Assembly: GCA_934045905.1 (NCBI GenBank)
Contig: OW203767.1
Coordinates: forward strand, 17,363,073 to 17,427,072
Length of the DNA stretch: 64,000 nucleotides
Origin: Leuctra nigra
Lineage: Eukaryota; Arthropoda; Insecta; Plecoptera; Leuctridae
Direction: 5' to 3'
Part shown: in pieces, positions 26,201 to 41,200 of the stretch
Layout of the letters: each line of letters opens with the position of its first letter
How positions within the stretch are numbered: the first letter of the stretch is position 1
The notes under the pieces: model-generated
What the model saw: the letters and a program-made list of their open reading frames with translations, nothing else
Told to the model about the DNA's origin: nothing
Databases searched by the model: none
Position numbers and translations under genes: made by a program

Positions 26201-29200
26201 TTATTTTTACAAGTTTTTATGTATACAATGCATTTACTAACCGGTATTAACAAGTATTTCTATGTTTGTAATGCTCTAAATCTCGCAATTAATATAATGT
26301 ATGCTTTTAGAATTTTCGTCCAGGTAACAATTTGTTATTTTACAACCCGTTTTAATTGATCATTTACGTCGTTTCCACAAAAAAGCTCTACAAAATAACT
26401 AACACATTAACAACCAATAAAATAAATCACATGCATTTATACTGACCTCAATTCGCCAACAGCAAGTGTCCTATTATTGTTACTCTCTACGATCGCAGTC
26501 GTCGTGCGTACAGCATCCACCGCATCCTGACCAATCAACACCTCCGTCCGTCCGTTCACGTACAGTTTCCTCTGCTGATTGGTCAACTGTACACTACTAT
26601 CCGCAACGATCACACCACTCTCCGCACTCACTGTACACTCGGGCACCACACTACACTCGACCCTCTTCTGCGTCGCCGTCGACGACGTCTCCGGTAGATC
26701 TTGTTTCAGTTCGATCTCCGCCGAATCGGGCTCCTCGGTGCTGGAGGTGTTGTTGACGGCGTGGCCGTTGGAGAGGACGACGCCGCGCGACGCTGGACGT
26801 CGGTTGTTGTTGCTGGTGGAGTATTCCGGTGGGATGGAGGTGACGTAGATCGGACTGCTCTCGATGAAGCCGTTCAGTTCTTGTTGGTGCTCGGTGGCTG
26901 GGATTTGATTCAACTGATGACAGAGATGATAACTGTTAGCATATACATTACATATGATTGCAGTTGTCTGTTTGCTTTGGAGTTGAGTTTTATTATCATC
27001 CTGTTGAAATACATAACTTATATAAGATAATAAGATACAAATATGGGACATCAGTGCGTCACATCCAGAGTTCTCTGCATCATGTGAGGGGAGGAATAGT
27101 ACACACAATAAGGATCCATTTTTGGGAATAAAATGAGAATTTGTCAAAAGTACACTTTAAATGAAAAAGTGAACTTTTGTAAAAAAAAAAAAAAAAAAAA
27201 AAAACGCTCACCGTCATATCTCATGAAATGAAGCATTTTTCATGGAGCCTTTTCTCGTGATACTGACAGTATGATGGTGGATTTATCAAGGATTAATAAA
27301 CTTGTCGTAAACTTGTTATTCAATTATTTTCGGCGTTTCGTATGTTTTGGGAATATCGAGGGCACTCGTTCGATCCTTTATTAATTATTAATTAATTAAA
27401 ATGTCAATAGTGTCTGGACTTCCATTGGCTTGATTTTCACGATTGATATAATTTCCAGCTTATATTTAATCACATCAAATTATCAAGGGATTCGAAGACC
27501 CGTTTTACGTACACTTGAACACATAATAAACGGTACCTCGAAAGAAAAGAAAGGTTTGATGGCATCCCATGAAGTCTGTGCTAATGCATTGTCAACTCTA
27601 GTAGATGAGCTCTGATTTCATTGATAATGACAAGGATTGATCCTGACCAACAGCCAATCCGTTTTGTCCAGGGTATCGTTTTTAATTGGTTTGAGTGTAC
27701 CTAGGTATTCCTTGGAGGAATTAGTGTCTTATACCTTGAACTTTCTCCGAATAAGACCGTTTCAGCCAATGAGAGTTCGAAATATCGAGCTATTAGACGG
27801 AATTATCATAGTCTTATTATTCTGAGACCGTAAAATTGACTCTTATTTCATTTAAAAAAATGTATAATAAATATAGGACCTATTATTCGTAGACATTTTA
27901 TAATAAAGTTCATGTTTCTATAAAAAATATGTTTTGTATTGTATTAATGTGTAAGGTCGGTGACAAGCAAAGATGAACCCGCGCTAGCATGGGCCGCCCT
28001 ATACCTGGCAATGCTAAACAGGGTTCATCTTTGCCTGTCACCGACCATAGGTTTTCATTCTGCACAATCTGTTTCTCAAACTGCCCCTCAAATCAAAATT
28101 CCGCCAGCATCCGAGCTTCTTGATCTCTGCATCTCTTGCAACCCCCTCTCGCATCAACTTGTCATCATGCCTCAACCTGTGGCGCCCCCAGACACGCGGG
28201 GGAGGGGGGAGGGTCAACTGGCGCCGACATGTGACCCAGGCACCGGGGGGAGGGTCATTAGGATCGCAGAACACACCCCGACAAAGAGTAATGTCCACGG
28301 CAGTCATGTGAAACTGCTGGCAAACAATCTCCGAGGGGCAGCTTCCATAAGTTGACCGAGGTGGGAATATAAAACAAGGGAGAGAGGTCCATTTCTTTGC
28401 ACTTTGCAGCTTAATTATCTTGTCGGTGGACTTTGATATTTTCTAACCCGTGGAGAATACAAGAAGTTCATTTTTACAAAATACTTTTTCAAATCAAATC
28501 CAGTTAATTACGTTATTACTATTTTTTAGTCATACTATAATTTTTAAGACTTTTATGTATATGTAGGGAAAACATCTTTCGCTCAAGACAAAATCTCATA
28601 AAATTAAGACGTGATTCAGATATATTTAAAGAGGTTAAAATAATAATTGATATCTGAAGAGGTGAACCAAATTAAATTTCAGAGTGTTTTAAAGAATTGA
28701 GGCAAATCTTTTGGAATTCCGAGCAAATAAATATTTTTGTATATTCCACGGTTGTTCTTATTTGTTTTTGGGCCATAACTTGTTTTTCTAAAATACAGCT
28801 ATTTCCTTGTGAAGACGGTAGAATAATTTACTCAGAAATTAATTTTACACAATGCCCTACAAGCAACTGTTTATAATAAGTTTGTATCTTTAATTTGTAT
28901 GCAGAGAAGAAGACTTCTAGCAATTAGAAATGTGCATCTGCATAAAACATATAGATAAAGAACCTCGTAAACAAAACAGTATGAAATAATAAAGACACGA
29001 TAAGAATAAGAAATTTGTAATACGCGTTTCAACAGATAAAAAAGTGACCTAAAGAAGAGAAATAGAATATACATCAACGTGCTCCATTTATATTGGTTTA
29101 TATGCGATCTAAAAAATCATTTTGAGCTCTTTTTTACTTTGAATGGAATTATGACACAAAAACGTATAATACGCCAAGATGGAGCTATTTTATGTGTATA

Positions 29201-32200
29201 TTATTTTCCCCTGCAGATAGGCATGCTGAGAATGTAAAAAAACATGATTAAATTGCATAGTGCTCTTGAAAAACCACATGGGAATGGGATGCTGTTTCTT
29301 TCCATAGTTCAAGGGGATGGGGGTGGGGGATGGTTTTGGGGGGGAGGCAGTTAGTGTCACTGCTCGAGCGATTTCGAAGGCGGTGTGTCTGTGAATCTGG
29401 TGTTCTGGTCTCTGTCACTCGTGACCTTCGACCTAGAAGGCTCTGGTTTCACAGCCACCTTGCGAGCGACCTCGCCACTGCATTAGCCACCCTTCAAGTG
29501 ATACGTTCTGACAGCGCCGTCTTGGGGGGAAGATTTATCTTTATGTGATCTTTTATATTCCAGAACCTATAACATCTCGTTTCTCGAGACGAATTTTCAG
29601 GGGAAAAATTCGTCCTAAGATCTTCGATTTTGTTTGGTAGGAATTTTGTTTTGTTGTGTTCGAAATTTAAAATTCTTAGTAAAAATAAAAATAATCCAAA
29701 GCATTTTTGGAAACAAAATTTGCATTTTTATATTTGTACCACGAAAAATTAAAATTATCAACATTAAAATGCTCCATTCATTGGTGTATTTATACATTTT
29801 AACGACTTTTTAAGTAGTAAAATATTTAAAAAAAAAGCTGATCCCAACTGATTTATCTGATTTTATGAGAACTTCAAATTCTCATTTCTCAATAAATGGA
29901 GCATTTTGTGTGTATCCCAATCCCTTTCTCTTGTAGTCACTTTCGAATAACGTACAGAGTTGGCAATATTAAATGAAATTACGAATGCAATTGGTTTCTA
30001 CTCCGCCTAATTTTTGGCCACTTTTTGGCGGCACTCCTCCGCCACAAAGTATGCCGGATGAGATTGATGATGTGAAAGAAGAAAGCATCAGTAACTTTCT
30101 ATCCAGACGTGTGAATTGCATCTCTATACTACATGATTAGAGACTTGAAGTTAATTACAAATAATGATCGCATTGTTCGAGACCTACCCAATGCATTCGT
30201 CTATTATTAAAACAGAGTAGGAAAAACAGAAATGAATAACAATTGCATGTTAAGACATTGATAACTGTCTATTCTACGAGGAAGGGGATTATAGAATCTG
30301 CAAAAAAATGAAATTTCTTTTCTATTTATAAATTTTAACAGCGTAAAGCTGTAAAAAGTCCACTCGGAAAAGCTCAATTAATAAGCTTTACTGGACTTCG
30401 AAGTGAACTTTTGACAAATGTATGTTTTTTTTATGAGCACATAATATGTTGGTTATATTTCCTTTCTCTATAGTGTTGTAGGGAAGCATTTAATTCGAGG
30501 CTAAATTTATTTCATTATTTTAACTAAATTTGCTATTTTTTGACATAAAACAAAATTACAATTAATTTTAAAGGCGGTATTCATGTATTATTTAGTTTCT
30601 TATAAAGTGTGATACTTTATGACGTATTTATAATAAATTTAACTCAGTTGTGTTGATAATGATTCCGTGTTGATTAAAGTTTAATGAAAAGTATAACAAG
30701 CCATCGGTGACACAAAATTAAGTACAGTTCGCCTGTCATATAAAATTTCATGGATTATTAAAATAAACTGTAAATAGGCGCGAAATTGTAGAAATGACGT
30801 GACCCTGTTTCACAATAATAATTTATGTCAACATGTCTCTAACCTCACTTTTCTGAGAAATTGCATTATAAAGCTTTTAAATGCGAGACGTTAGATGATA
30901 AATCTGCTTTCCCTGTAAGCAAATAACATATTGTTTCATTATTAACATTAAGATTTGCATTGTTGCAACTGCATTATATTCTGCCGAGCGTGTGAGTGGC
31001 CTAAAAGATGGCAACATTATTTTCTCTACCCATGTCCTGTCGCATCGTGTGGCGGGTTGCATAATCGACAGGCGCACCCAAGCTCGCCACTAGACGTAGA
31101 AAGTAGGCTACACAGGTGCCAACTTCATCGGCATTCGTACATTCGTCAAACCAAGGTTCAACTCCAGACTAAATGAGTGTTTAGAAAGTACTTTTTAATT
31201 TTGAAAAAAATAATAAATGATAATTAATTTTCAGTTGTTTTATAGAAACATTTTAAACAAAATATTAGCAAAAAATTGACATTTTAAGCAAGTTTATATT
31301 TCAAAGATTAAAAATAGTTATATTTTTTTAAACCACTTAATCTTGTTTGATTTTAACAAGATTTAAAAAAAATATTTTTGGTTGAAATAGCTTTAGACTA
31401 AGCTAGAGACTTTTGCGACTGAGAAAAAAATATACCAAAGATAAATTTCTATATTTGTTTGGATCGATTGAACGGATTTTGCCAAATTAACATGTAAATT
31501 TTATTCTCCTAGTCTAAAACGTCCCCAGCACTGTTTCGTGCAGGTATCTTTGTGAGAAGATGATCTAGACGGATACAGACTGAGCTCGCTGTAACTCTTT
31601 TAATTTCGTTTCATATAATTAAAGCTGCACGTTCAACTAATTATACTAACCTCTTTTTTCCCCACATATACTTTTCATCCGTGATCTCATCTCATACCCT
31701 TCAAGTTTCAGGAGCACATCGCATTACAAGCTTTATTTTAGAACGATTTATGAACAAAAAAACACTCGGGTTGAGAAGCACGTGATTCGGAGATACTCGG
31801 CAATTTTTAAGATTGGGATCCGCCTATAATTGAATAGATGAAGATAGTTTTTGTGCATATCAATTGAAGGGGTACAGGGGAAGAATGCTATGAGTCCATT
31901 TTTTGAAAAAATCTTGAGGTGATTTTTATGAGCTTCTTTGGAATATTCCCTCGTTGTTTAGAAAATATTGCTACATGTCTTGAAAAATTTAATTGATAGC
32001 GATCTGCATGGAAGATAAATACAAGTTTCATGAAAACTTCGTTTATCTCAGTTTCATCCGAATGTGACTCATAGCGTTCTTTCCCTGTATACCCTTCAAT
32101 TCAAATGGTCAAAATTTAAGAGAATTTTAAAATTTGGTGTATTTTAATTATAAATTATAAAAATATGCAATTGATAACATTTTAGAATTAAGCCCGATTT

Positions 32201-35200
32201 ACTTCTGTGCCACAGTTTATCTGCTCGTGCGCAATGTCACTTTTGAGATAATAAAGTGACTCTGCACATGTGCAGAACTTTTGTGGAATAGAAATTGTTC
32301 AAGAAATTGCACCGTGTAAATGGGGCTTTAGATCAACATTTTAAAAATAGTTTAAAAATACACCATAATTAATTTATTGTTTTATATTTTTAATAAAGTT
32401 ACATTCTATCTTCTACTATACAATATTGTCTAATTGAATATAGAATGTTCTTATTAAATATGCCAGTAAAGGTGGCAGCCTGAGTAACACAAATCAATAT
32501 TTTGTATCAAAACTAACTAATAATATAACAATGTCATGTATTAACCAAAATACTTCTAGAATCTTCTCACTCAATATTCTATTCATATTACTCATTTTTT
32601 TCACTTAGTTGCTGTGTTTTAATTTCTTAAATTACGTGTCATTTGATCTTGACTATTGATTCAAAAGATTAATCAATGTAATTCCAGGCTCGAGATTCAA
32701 TTAGGGCGGGTTGTTTTTAGTCCTTGTGAAATCAATTCCGATTTCGATACAAACCAGACGAAGTCATCTGAAATTTGCATACATATTGGGTTAGATCTTA
32801 TTAATCTAACATCTGGATCTTGTCCAAAAATAACTTGAAATAGATAAATAGATATTCAGCAAGCGTATGGGGTGACTTCAGCTTACTGACAAGTTACAAA
32901 TGTTTTAAAACGAAGACCGCATAAAACGAGGACAAGAAAGTTGATACAAACGTTTTGTCGCTCAGTTACAACTTACAAGTCTATAAAACCCGGATTATTT
33001 GTGATGGAATTTCTTAGGCTGGATTTCACCACAAGAACTAAATCGACTGTGTAATGTACAAGTTTTATTTTGTGCAAAGTTCATTGCTTCCTCGGGTTAC
33101 ATGAAAACTTCCCCCGTGTTTTGCGGGGATTTAATTGCTTTAATCAAAGAGAATTTTTAATGAGTGAAAAAGTGGTTCATGTTTCATTCATAATGTCGGA
33201 GAAAATTGTTTTGAAAATCCACGAGAGATGTTTTGAAACTGCGAAGAAATTATCTAAAAAATGTCTATCGTATTTCGAACGAAATCGAATCTACATAAAA
33301 GGACTCAAATTCTGAGAACAATTTTGACAACTTCAAGCTAAATAACGAATATTTAGAAAATAAATTTAGATTTTTTATGTACATTATTTTCCTGTTCTCT
33401 ACGAATACTAAATTTTATTAAAAATTTTAAAATGTTGTTAAGGGTCCATGGCTTAAAATATTTGTTTATCAAAGTTATTAAAATTTAGACAACGTTTTTA
33501 AAAAGTATAACACGTACATCTAAAATCTAAGACATCGAGAGTGATAGAATTTCAGCCGTGCCACTAGCAAGTTGTCCACCCAGCCCGCAGCGATATCTAG
33601 CCCAGTTCTACCCAAGTCACCCCGCGTCACAGCGGGTGTATGCGAGAGATAGAATAGACAGAGCCAATAGAAAGACAGCCGATACCGATTCACTGCGAGA
33701 ATACTCTTGTATGTGATTGTGAGTAGCGAGTTTACGTAACAGCACCAATAAGGACGAAAGCTGTATATTAGAAGATACAATTTTCGACCTAATTGGCTTT
33801 GATCTGTAGTATGTTCCGGAAATCTTGTGATTTCTCGCGTCTTTTGTTTGTACCACCAGAGAGCAGGTATGAAATCTACATAAATGGGTTCCATTTCTAA
33901 CTATTGATATGCGTTTTAACAACTTAAAAGTTGTCAAAAGTCCACTTTAATGTCTGGTAAACCGGCTGAGCTTTTTGATTTTAAGTGGACTTTGAAAATC
34001 TAAAAAGTTGTAAAACACTTTAAATCTGAAGAAATGGAGCATTTTGTGTGGATTCTATCTCTCTTTTCTCTTGATACAGCAGGAGAGAGAAGCATTTTCC
34101 AAACTACAGAACATAAGGAAACGTTCCAAAATTTAAATATTCCTCACCAGAAAACTTAAATTTTTGGAACGTTTTTAAATTAATTCTATATTCTGCTGTT
34201 TGCAACAGAAACTCGCTCACATAGATTCGGGTAAAACTGCTGTTTTTCTCTCGACTCTGGAATAGCTAGCTGGTTATCTTACTGCTGCCGTGTCGGTGGT
34301 GTTGGTGATTGTGGTGGTGGCTGAGCTACCGGGGTCGGGGTGGATGTGGGAGAGAGCTTGGCTGACCTGTTGAGAGAGGGCGGTCATGTCCACAGGCTTG
34401 ATACGTTTGAGCGCCGACAGACGCTCCAGACGCTCGCGAGCCTGCTCCTCGACGGCGATGACGAATGCATCTTGGACGTTGCTGTTCTGAGCTAAATCCA
34501 AGGCTGGAACATAGGAGACAAAATGATGATGATTAAGAGTCGATAATACTCGCAGAAATTTCCTATTTGGATGTAAAAAAAGAAAATGCATGAACATCCA
34601 TTAGCTATGGGTTGTACCTGACATTTGTGGCATTTAATCGTGTGTTGCATGTTACATAATATGCTGCTGTGAAGTAAGTTATTTTAATTCAAAGCGAAAA
34701 CCAAAAAAAAACATAAAAAGGCGGCCCTTACTTTTTTCTTTATGGCTTGACCGATTGTCTCCAAATTGGCAGCATAGAGATAAAGAGTAAATCTGTGCCT
34801 CTAGTTCTAGTGATTCAAAAAATTATAAAAATTGTTTTTACTCGTGTTGAGGAGGTGCCAATATGGGCAATATATGGGTCTTTTGGCACCTCGTCCCTGA
34901 AAATACTAAACACAAATAACACTTTTGGTCCAATAGAGGCACAGATTTATTATTTATCTATATTCTGTGAAAATTTGAAGACAATCGGTAAAGCCGTTTA
35001 TAAAAAAGTAGGGGCCGCCTTTTTGTGTTTCATAAAACATTGATTTCATCAAGTATTGAAGACTCTTAACTAGGAAAACGCCCTGTGTAACGCGTTGATG
35101 AGCGAGCATGCGAATTGATATGCTTTCGCAAGTTTCTGCTCTTCAGACTCTTCCGAAACGAGTGTCAGAGAAACGCAGTGACAAAATATTTAACATTTCT

Positions 35201-38200
35201 TACAAGAAATTTGACAAAGTCCAAACCGCATAAAATGTCCGTAAAAAGTGTCGATAACGTTTGAAGTTAACGACAGTTTAGTCTGAAAATTGTCAAAAAC
35301 ACCGAGAATGCTTGTCGTGATAACCATTCAAATTTTGAAGTTAATTGGTCAAACGGTTTCAGATGCAAAATTCAAAAAAAAAACGTGATTACGATATTAG
35401 TGAGTGTGTAAAATTTCAGATCGATCGGTTGAACGGTTTGCATGGCAAAACAAAAATAAAACAACACTCGTTGAACAAGCGTTGTACCATGTTGTACCTT
35501 GAGGGTTGTACCAAGTTGTACCAAAGTCCCGGCGATGCCCGGTTTAAAAAGCCCGGAATGGTAGGCATATCGTGATACATAGTGTTATGCAGGCAGCCTA
35601 TCTTTACGGCGTTGCAACTTTGCAAGGGTGTTCCGGAATGATATGGCATAATTTAATTCACTTTACTCCAAATAATTCTTGTACAAACAATCCGAAGAGT
35701 TGCGCAGGGTTTTAAGGAGTAACTGTGCAAAATTTGGTTGATTTTGGGAGAGGGGAAAATATGAAAATAATGTTGAAACGGATATTTAATGAAACGAGGT
35801 GTATCAAGAGAAAAAAACCGCATTATTGCTCCCCCCCCCCCCCCCCCCCTTGCCACCACCATTCCCTCGCCCATTAATATAGTTAGTACCTACATTACGG
35901 TCCTATATCATGGCAGTTCTGAACTTATTACAAAGTTGAAGCTACCCTAAAAGCATGTTTATAACACAAATTCCTATTAGTGTAAGTCAATATGGACTAA
36001 AGTTATGCTTTAGGGATACAACATTCACCCTTATGACTTTCACAATATTGAAACGTCTTTTATGAAACTATCACAACACGAGGGTATCAGTTCTAGTTTC
36101 ACAGTTCGTTGGGCATGAATTATGACCTTGACAAATATGAATAGATCCTCCTCCAAGAGTCATCAAATTAATATTATGAATCAGTGGAATTTGCTAAAAT
36201 CATAACATATCACTTGACCTTCGAAATAAGTTAATTGTTTTCCATGATTTGAACAAATATATTTATGCACTTTTCGAAATTAAATGACTATAGGATCTCT
36301 ATTCAGACTTACCAAAATTTAAAGGACACGTTTGAAAAAAATATGTGACACATGTAATAATAAGGTTGAATCCAGGAAGAGACCTACATTTTGTTCCAAC
36401 ATCCTGACAAATCCCTGCCCGATTCAATCTCATGCTCATGTTTCCGAAACAAAATCCACATGGTGATGTAACAAGTCGGCCATCTTGTCAAACAAATCAC
36501 AACAGAAACCTAATAAAAAGGCTCTAACTTACAAAATCTATGAGCGTTTACCCTTTCTAAACACATACAAACCCGACTGGTTGAGTTTTTTTTTAACTTT
36601 TGGCTGCTAAAAGTATATATGACGGAGCCTATTTTTGTAGATCATTCTATCGCGGTACACCCGTGGTCTCATAAATTACTTGCGAAATTCTCAAAAACTT
36701 GATATCCAAACAACACACAAAGCATGAGCATGTGGGGATGTAGGTTTCAATTATACCAACAAACCCCCTCATACATAGGTAACAAATAATCATTTCTACA
36801 TGCAACAAAATAAAATATTGTCAGCAATTCGAGCGTGAGTGTACTACATTTAGTAAAACTTGGTATATCTATTGTGTGCTTTTACAAGTTTTAATAAATA
36901 CGGTTGGTTGCTTTTTTTAACTTTTGACAACACTCATTTATTCCAAGCTTTGTGTCGATCATTTTCCGCTTCTGCTTCTGTTTGTTGACTTAACACGCAT
37001 TACTCTCCCGCCTGATATTGTGACATATAATAGCCCCTGGGGCACCTGGTTCGATCCCTGCTCTTCTCCCACGATCTGTCAAACAGATCATTTGCCTGTC
37101 CATCAGAGAGCTGATAGTGTTTGTGAAATACATGCGTCTTATCTGATACGTACAGTTCACTGCATCACACGGGCATTTTTAGATCGGCGAAAAATGTTCG
37201 TATTATAATGGCGAATATCAAAAAAGCTCGACGTGTTATCGCTATCTTGCATGAGATATCACGAAGATAAAATGTTCCATTATTTGAAATGGGCCGTTGG
37301 AATGAAAACAGATCAATATTCTGAACAGCGGGACAATAAAAAGTGAAGTTAATGACCCAGAAAACTACATTTAACTTTTAAATAGTTCACGTTAATCAAT
37401 GTTATTATAATGTAATGAAGAGATCCTTATAATTGGAATTAAATTGAAAATTTACATTTCATGTTTCAAAAATGTATTAAAATGATATTTGAGTAAAGAA
37501 CTTAGCATATGCTTACTTTCAACGTTATGTACTTGTATACTTACAATCTTCACAAAAATAAGCGATACACGTATCTCGAAAATGTAACGAAAACTAACAA
37601 AAGTTTTTTTATATAGGTCGAGAGTATGGAACGAAAGCCACCACACACAAAGTTAGAACAGGGAAAGATATCTGCACAAAAATTAGGAAAAGGATCGAAA
37701 AAACACGTAGAAAATGGAACAAAGTAGGTATGCAAAAAAAAGTGCTTAAAAGTTGTTGTGCCGCTTAAAATTGGATTTATAATTGCGTAATACAATTAAC
37801 GTGTTAATTCAAATGAAAACATTTTCAACGAAGTATCAGCAACATCGAGTCATGTCTCCAACTCAACCCAAATCGAGTGAGTAGTCATGTAAAGGAAAGT
37901 TCCAAAGTTCCTAACAATTGCATTTCCATGTAATCCCGTCCAATACAGCACTTTAGTAACAACAACTACAGCAGATGTCCTCACCCCCTGTCCCCCCTCC
38001 CCCTTGCTGACCACCCTCTTGTCTGGTGGTGACATCGATAATTCACACACTACACTCCATTGCGCGGCACAAGTCATCTGCAGCAGAGGTGATCCATCCT
38101 CCAGGAAGCTGGAGTATGGACCAAGCTTTTATACAAGGAAATTAAAGAATTGAGAGAAAAGGAAATTATTTTGTGTCCAGACCTATTTTCTTACGTTTGA

Positions 38201-41200
38201 GGACTACCTATAACGAAAACAATTTGTTTGCGTTTTTGAAGTTAATCATCTGTCTAATTTATAAGATAGAAAGACCTCCAACTTGCCTGGTAGAAATCTG
38301 CCTTAATCAAAAGAATTGAATTCTATAGGAAAAATATATTATTTTTTTACTTTTTCCATAATTTCAATGACATTATGTAGGTATAGTGTTTTGAAGATTG
38401 TATTTTTTTTTTTGTAAATTGCAACCTTTGAACTAAGATATAAGGGTTTTCATTATTATGTTGCGTTACAAATGAAATTAAATATTTCATATTACTATGA
38501 AAAACCATTCCAATTTTGGTTTCTTTTGAAGAAATAAACAGAAATAGCTGCACATTAATTACTATTGCTTTAATTTTTCCTTTCAAGTAATTGCATTTAT
38601 CTACTAGTATTTTTGTACAAATTTATCGATACGAAATCGACCAAAGATACAGATTTATCTCAGACATATAATTTTTTCCCTCTTGAGGACTTGTGTATGA
38701 CATTGAGATGATTATTGATTATCAATAACTACAAAAAAATGAAGATATGAGACATGACCAGATCCGACCATCAACAAATTGGATACAGGTGCTTCTGCAC
38801 CCCTTCAAATACAGTAGCACCTTGTTATTACGTTACGCTTGAGCAGGCGCATGTGGCGTTCGGGGGGGGGGGGGGGGGGCATAATATGTGACGTCAAGCT
38901 TTGATGTAGACACGAATCATATTTTTTACCCTGTTTCATAGACACTACCTACACGTACCAATTGTATTGTCCTCTTTTATACTATTCTTTTATAATGCTG
39001 TTACTAATTACACTGATAAATTCTAAAATGTCAGGCTAATTTTCAAAATTTTCCATGGTAATCGCAAGATTTTTAAAATATATAATAGATGAGTTTTATT
39101 TTTTAAGTATTATTTATGGGGGTGGTGACAGAATATAATAAGTATATTATTCTTATTATGTACACTCGGCCAAACAAAAATTGAAAGTTGACCAAATTTG
39201 AATGACTGCTGGTCATGTCCCAAAACCAATCAAAGCTTGTTATTATCATTGAAATGTGAGGTCACCTACCAGAGTGAGACAATGAGATCGCATAGACTGA
39301 CTTCTGATGGTGCGATCTTACATTTATCAGCCTATCAGATTTATTGAACGTTCAATTTTTGTTTGGCCAAACAAAAAGTGTACATTGTGTACAAGTGAAC
39401 ATTGTGAGAACATGTATATAGCTATCATCGTAACTAATTTTAACCTAAAATGTTGAAGAGTTGAATATGGCCAACGTCGAAGATCAAATAGGAACGCTAC
39501 CTATATTTTTTGCTCCAACAAGGTGCCAGGTATTTCATATAAAAATATGCAAACTTATTTTATTCAAATCAATATTCGTAGCAAAAAAAAACGAATTATC
39601 TCGCACGAAATCTCGCCAAACGTCAGTTTCCAGGTATCCTCGTGACATCTCCTTAACACGCATGCATCTAATTATTGCACCTAAGAACCGCGTGGTTGTG
39701 GACACGGAACCGACGCTCGTCAACACTCGACCGGCGTCCCGAGTGCGGGATCTTGCGGCGTGTCGACTGTATCATGGCCGCATTCCTAGGTGTGTTGAAC
39801 TGCGGCTACTGCATGGCCCGACATGGTCAAGTGTGTAGAAAGTAAGCCGTTAGCGCAGGATTCATGATGACGGTTTGATAATATTGCAAGGGAAATAGTT
39901 TCTCTGTGGAACGCGTTGATAAGCGAGCACTGCAACATTTTGAAACGTTGCTCTGTCACGACGGAGGTTTAAATTCATATTTTGTACATCAGAGGTAGAA
40001 CGCCAGAAGTCCATTTGAATGATTCTGGAGGTGAGCTCAAAAGCTATAAATTCTGCTTCATCCAGTCATATTTGAAATAATGACAACTGGTCATTTTGAA
40101 AGATAATTCTTCAATAAGTGTAGTTTTTGATGAAGAGTCAAATTGCATTTCAAAGAGGGTAGGTAAGTAATTAATTACATGATTTCAAAATCAAAAAAGA
40201 GAAAATGGATTTCGGCCCTTCTTCGTCTGAGGTACAGATATTATTCCGGGTAGAACAAAAAAAAAACGCGCAATCCGCTGTGACGAAACTATAATACTGT
40301 ACATATCAGGCTGAAAATTTCACATAATATAAACAACATTACTAGGTCGGAACGTCGCTGCCAACGGCCCTTTTTAGGGCCAACACAAGCAACCAACAAC
40401 AGAGCAAGAACCGCACCGGATTCACAGACATTACTAGGTATGTTTAAAAGTGTAGAAAAGTGACAAAAATATGATTTTTGTAGGAAAAACGTTTCAGCTG
40501 TTTAAATTTGCTTGTCGAAAAAACTATTTTAGCGAGCTCAAATTACGCGCGTCCAGAAAACGTCCATTGGCCGGACGCTGTGAATTCAAAACTACTTACG
40601 ATATCAAGCTGAAAATTATAAATATCGCGCGAAATATATTGATATCTGTAAAAATTTCAATACATTTGGATGAATAGAACGTAAGTTATGGTATGGGCGT
40701 CACAAGTCAAAATATACGGGAAATAATTTCACTTTTTGAAATTATCGTGTTAAATAAAACTTTAGAAATGATATTCTGTGCTTTTAAGCTCAACTTCAAG
40801 ATACCATAACATTGTTTGTTCGAACTTCGGTCCCTTCCGGCTACAAAACGCACAAATGTTTTTTTAAACTTCGAAATCAATTTTTAGACGTTTTGCGGAG
40901 TATTTTGTAGACAAATTGTTCATTTTGTAAAATTTGACACTTTGAAATTATATTTTTTATGTTTTTTGTTTACGCCAGTTTTAGATGACATCACGTGCTA
41001 ACTATTGCGACGTGCTAACAGCTGTCTTTCTACTCCATCTCTCCACGGCCTCCTTGAGCTATCCGCGGGCTCTCCCACCAGCCCCAGGCCATCACAGCCA
41101 CTTGGATGCTGCTTTGAGGTCAACCGGTCGCGATGGACGCAGACAAACCCAAGCAGTTTCCATTCCATCAGACTCAAATCATTCCAAACATTCAAACATT

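Larger units (their letters stand above)
15874..26446. other. Stardust intron 5, host of a nested gene
   Basis: 10.6-kb intron. Contains an inverted-repeat element (17910-18305), a plus-strand coiled-coil exon (18457-18753), a 19-base poly-G (18793-18811) and a GC-rich island at 23450-23600 with a strong minus donor. The ORFs at 17.6, 19.2, 21.0, 21.5, 22.9, 24.1, 25.0 and 25.7 kb show no recognisable domain and AT-driven composition. Confidence 0.5.
26914..34282. other. Stardust intron 4
   Basis: Repeat-rich. Holds a 24-base poly-A (27181-27204), one copy of a dispersed repeat (27530-27715), a long hairpin (27955-28046), a GC-rich patch (28080-28350) followed by TATAAAA at about 28370, and another GC-rich patch at 29290-29530. 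No frame is convincing as a gene. Confidence 0.5.

Noticed and set aside
27960..28355. 131-codon plus frame through the hairpin
   Set aside because: Its start is the hairpin itself and the rest is a G-rich patch with no recognisable domain or splice support.
37020..37120. tRNA-like B box (GGTTCGATCCC) at 37048
   Set aside because: No A box at suitable distance; similar isolated B-box matches near 46135 and 58610 were left out for the same reason.
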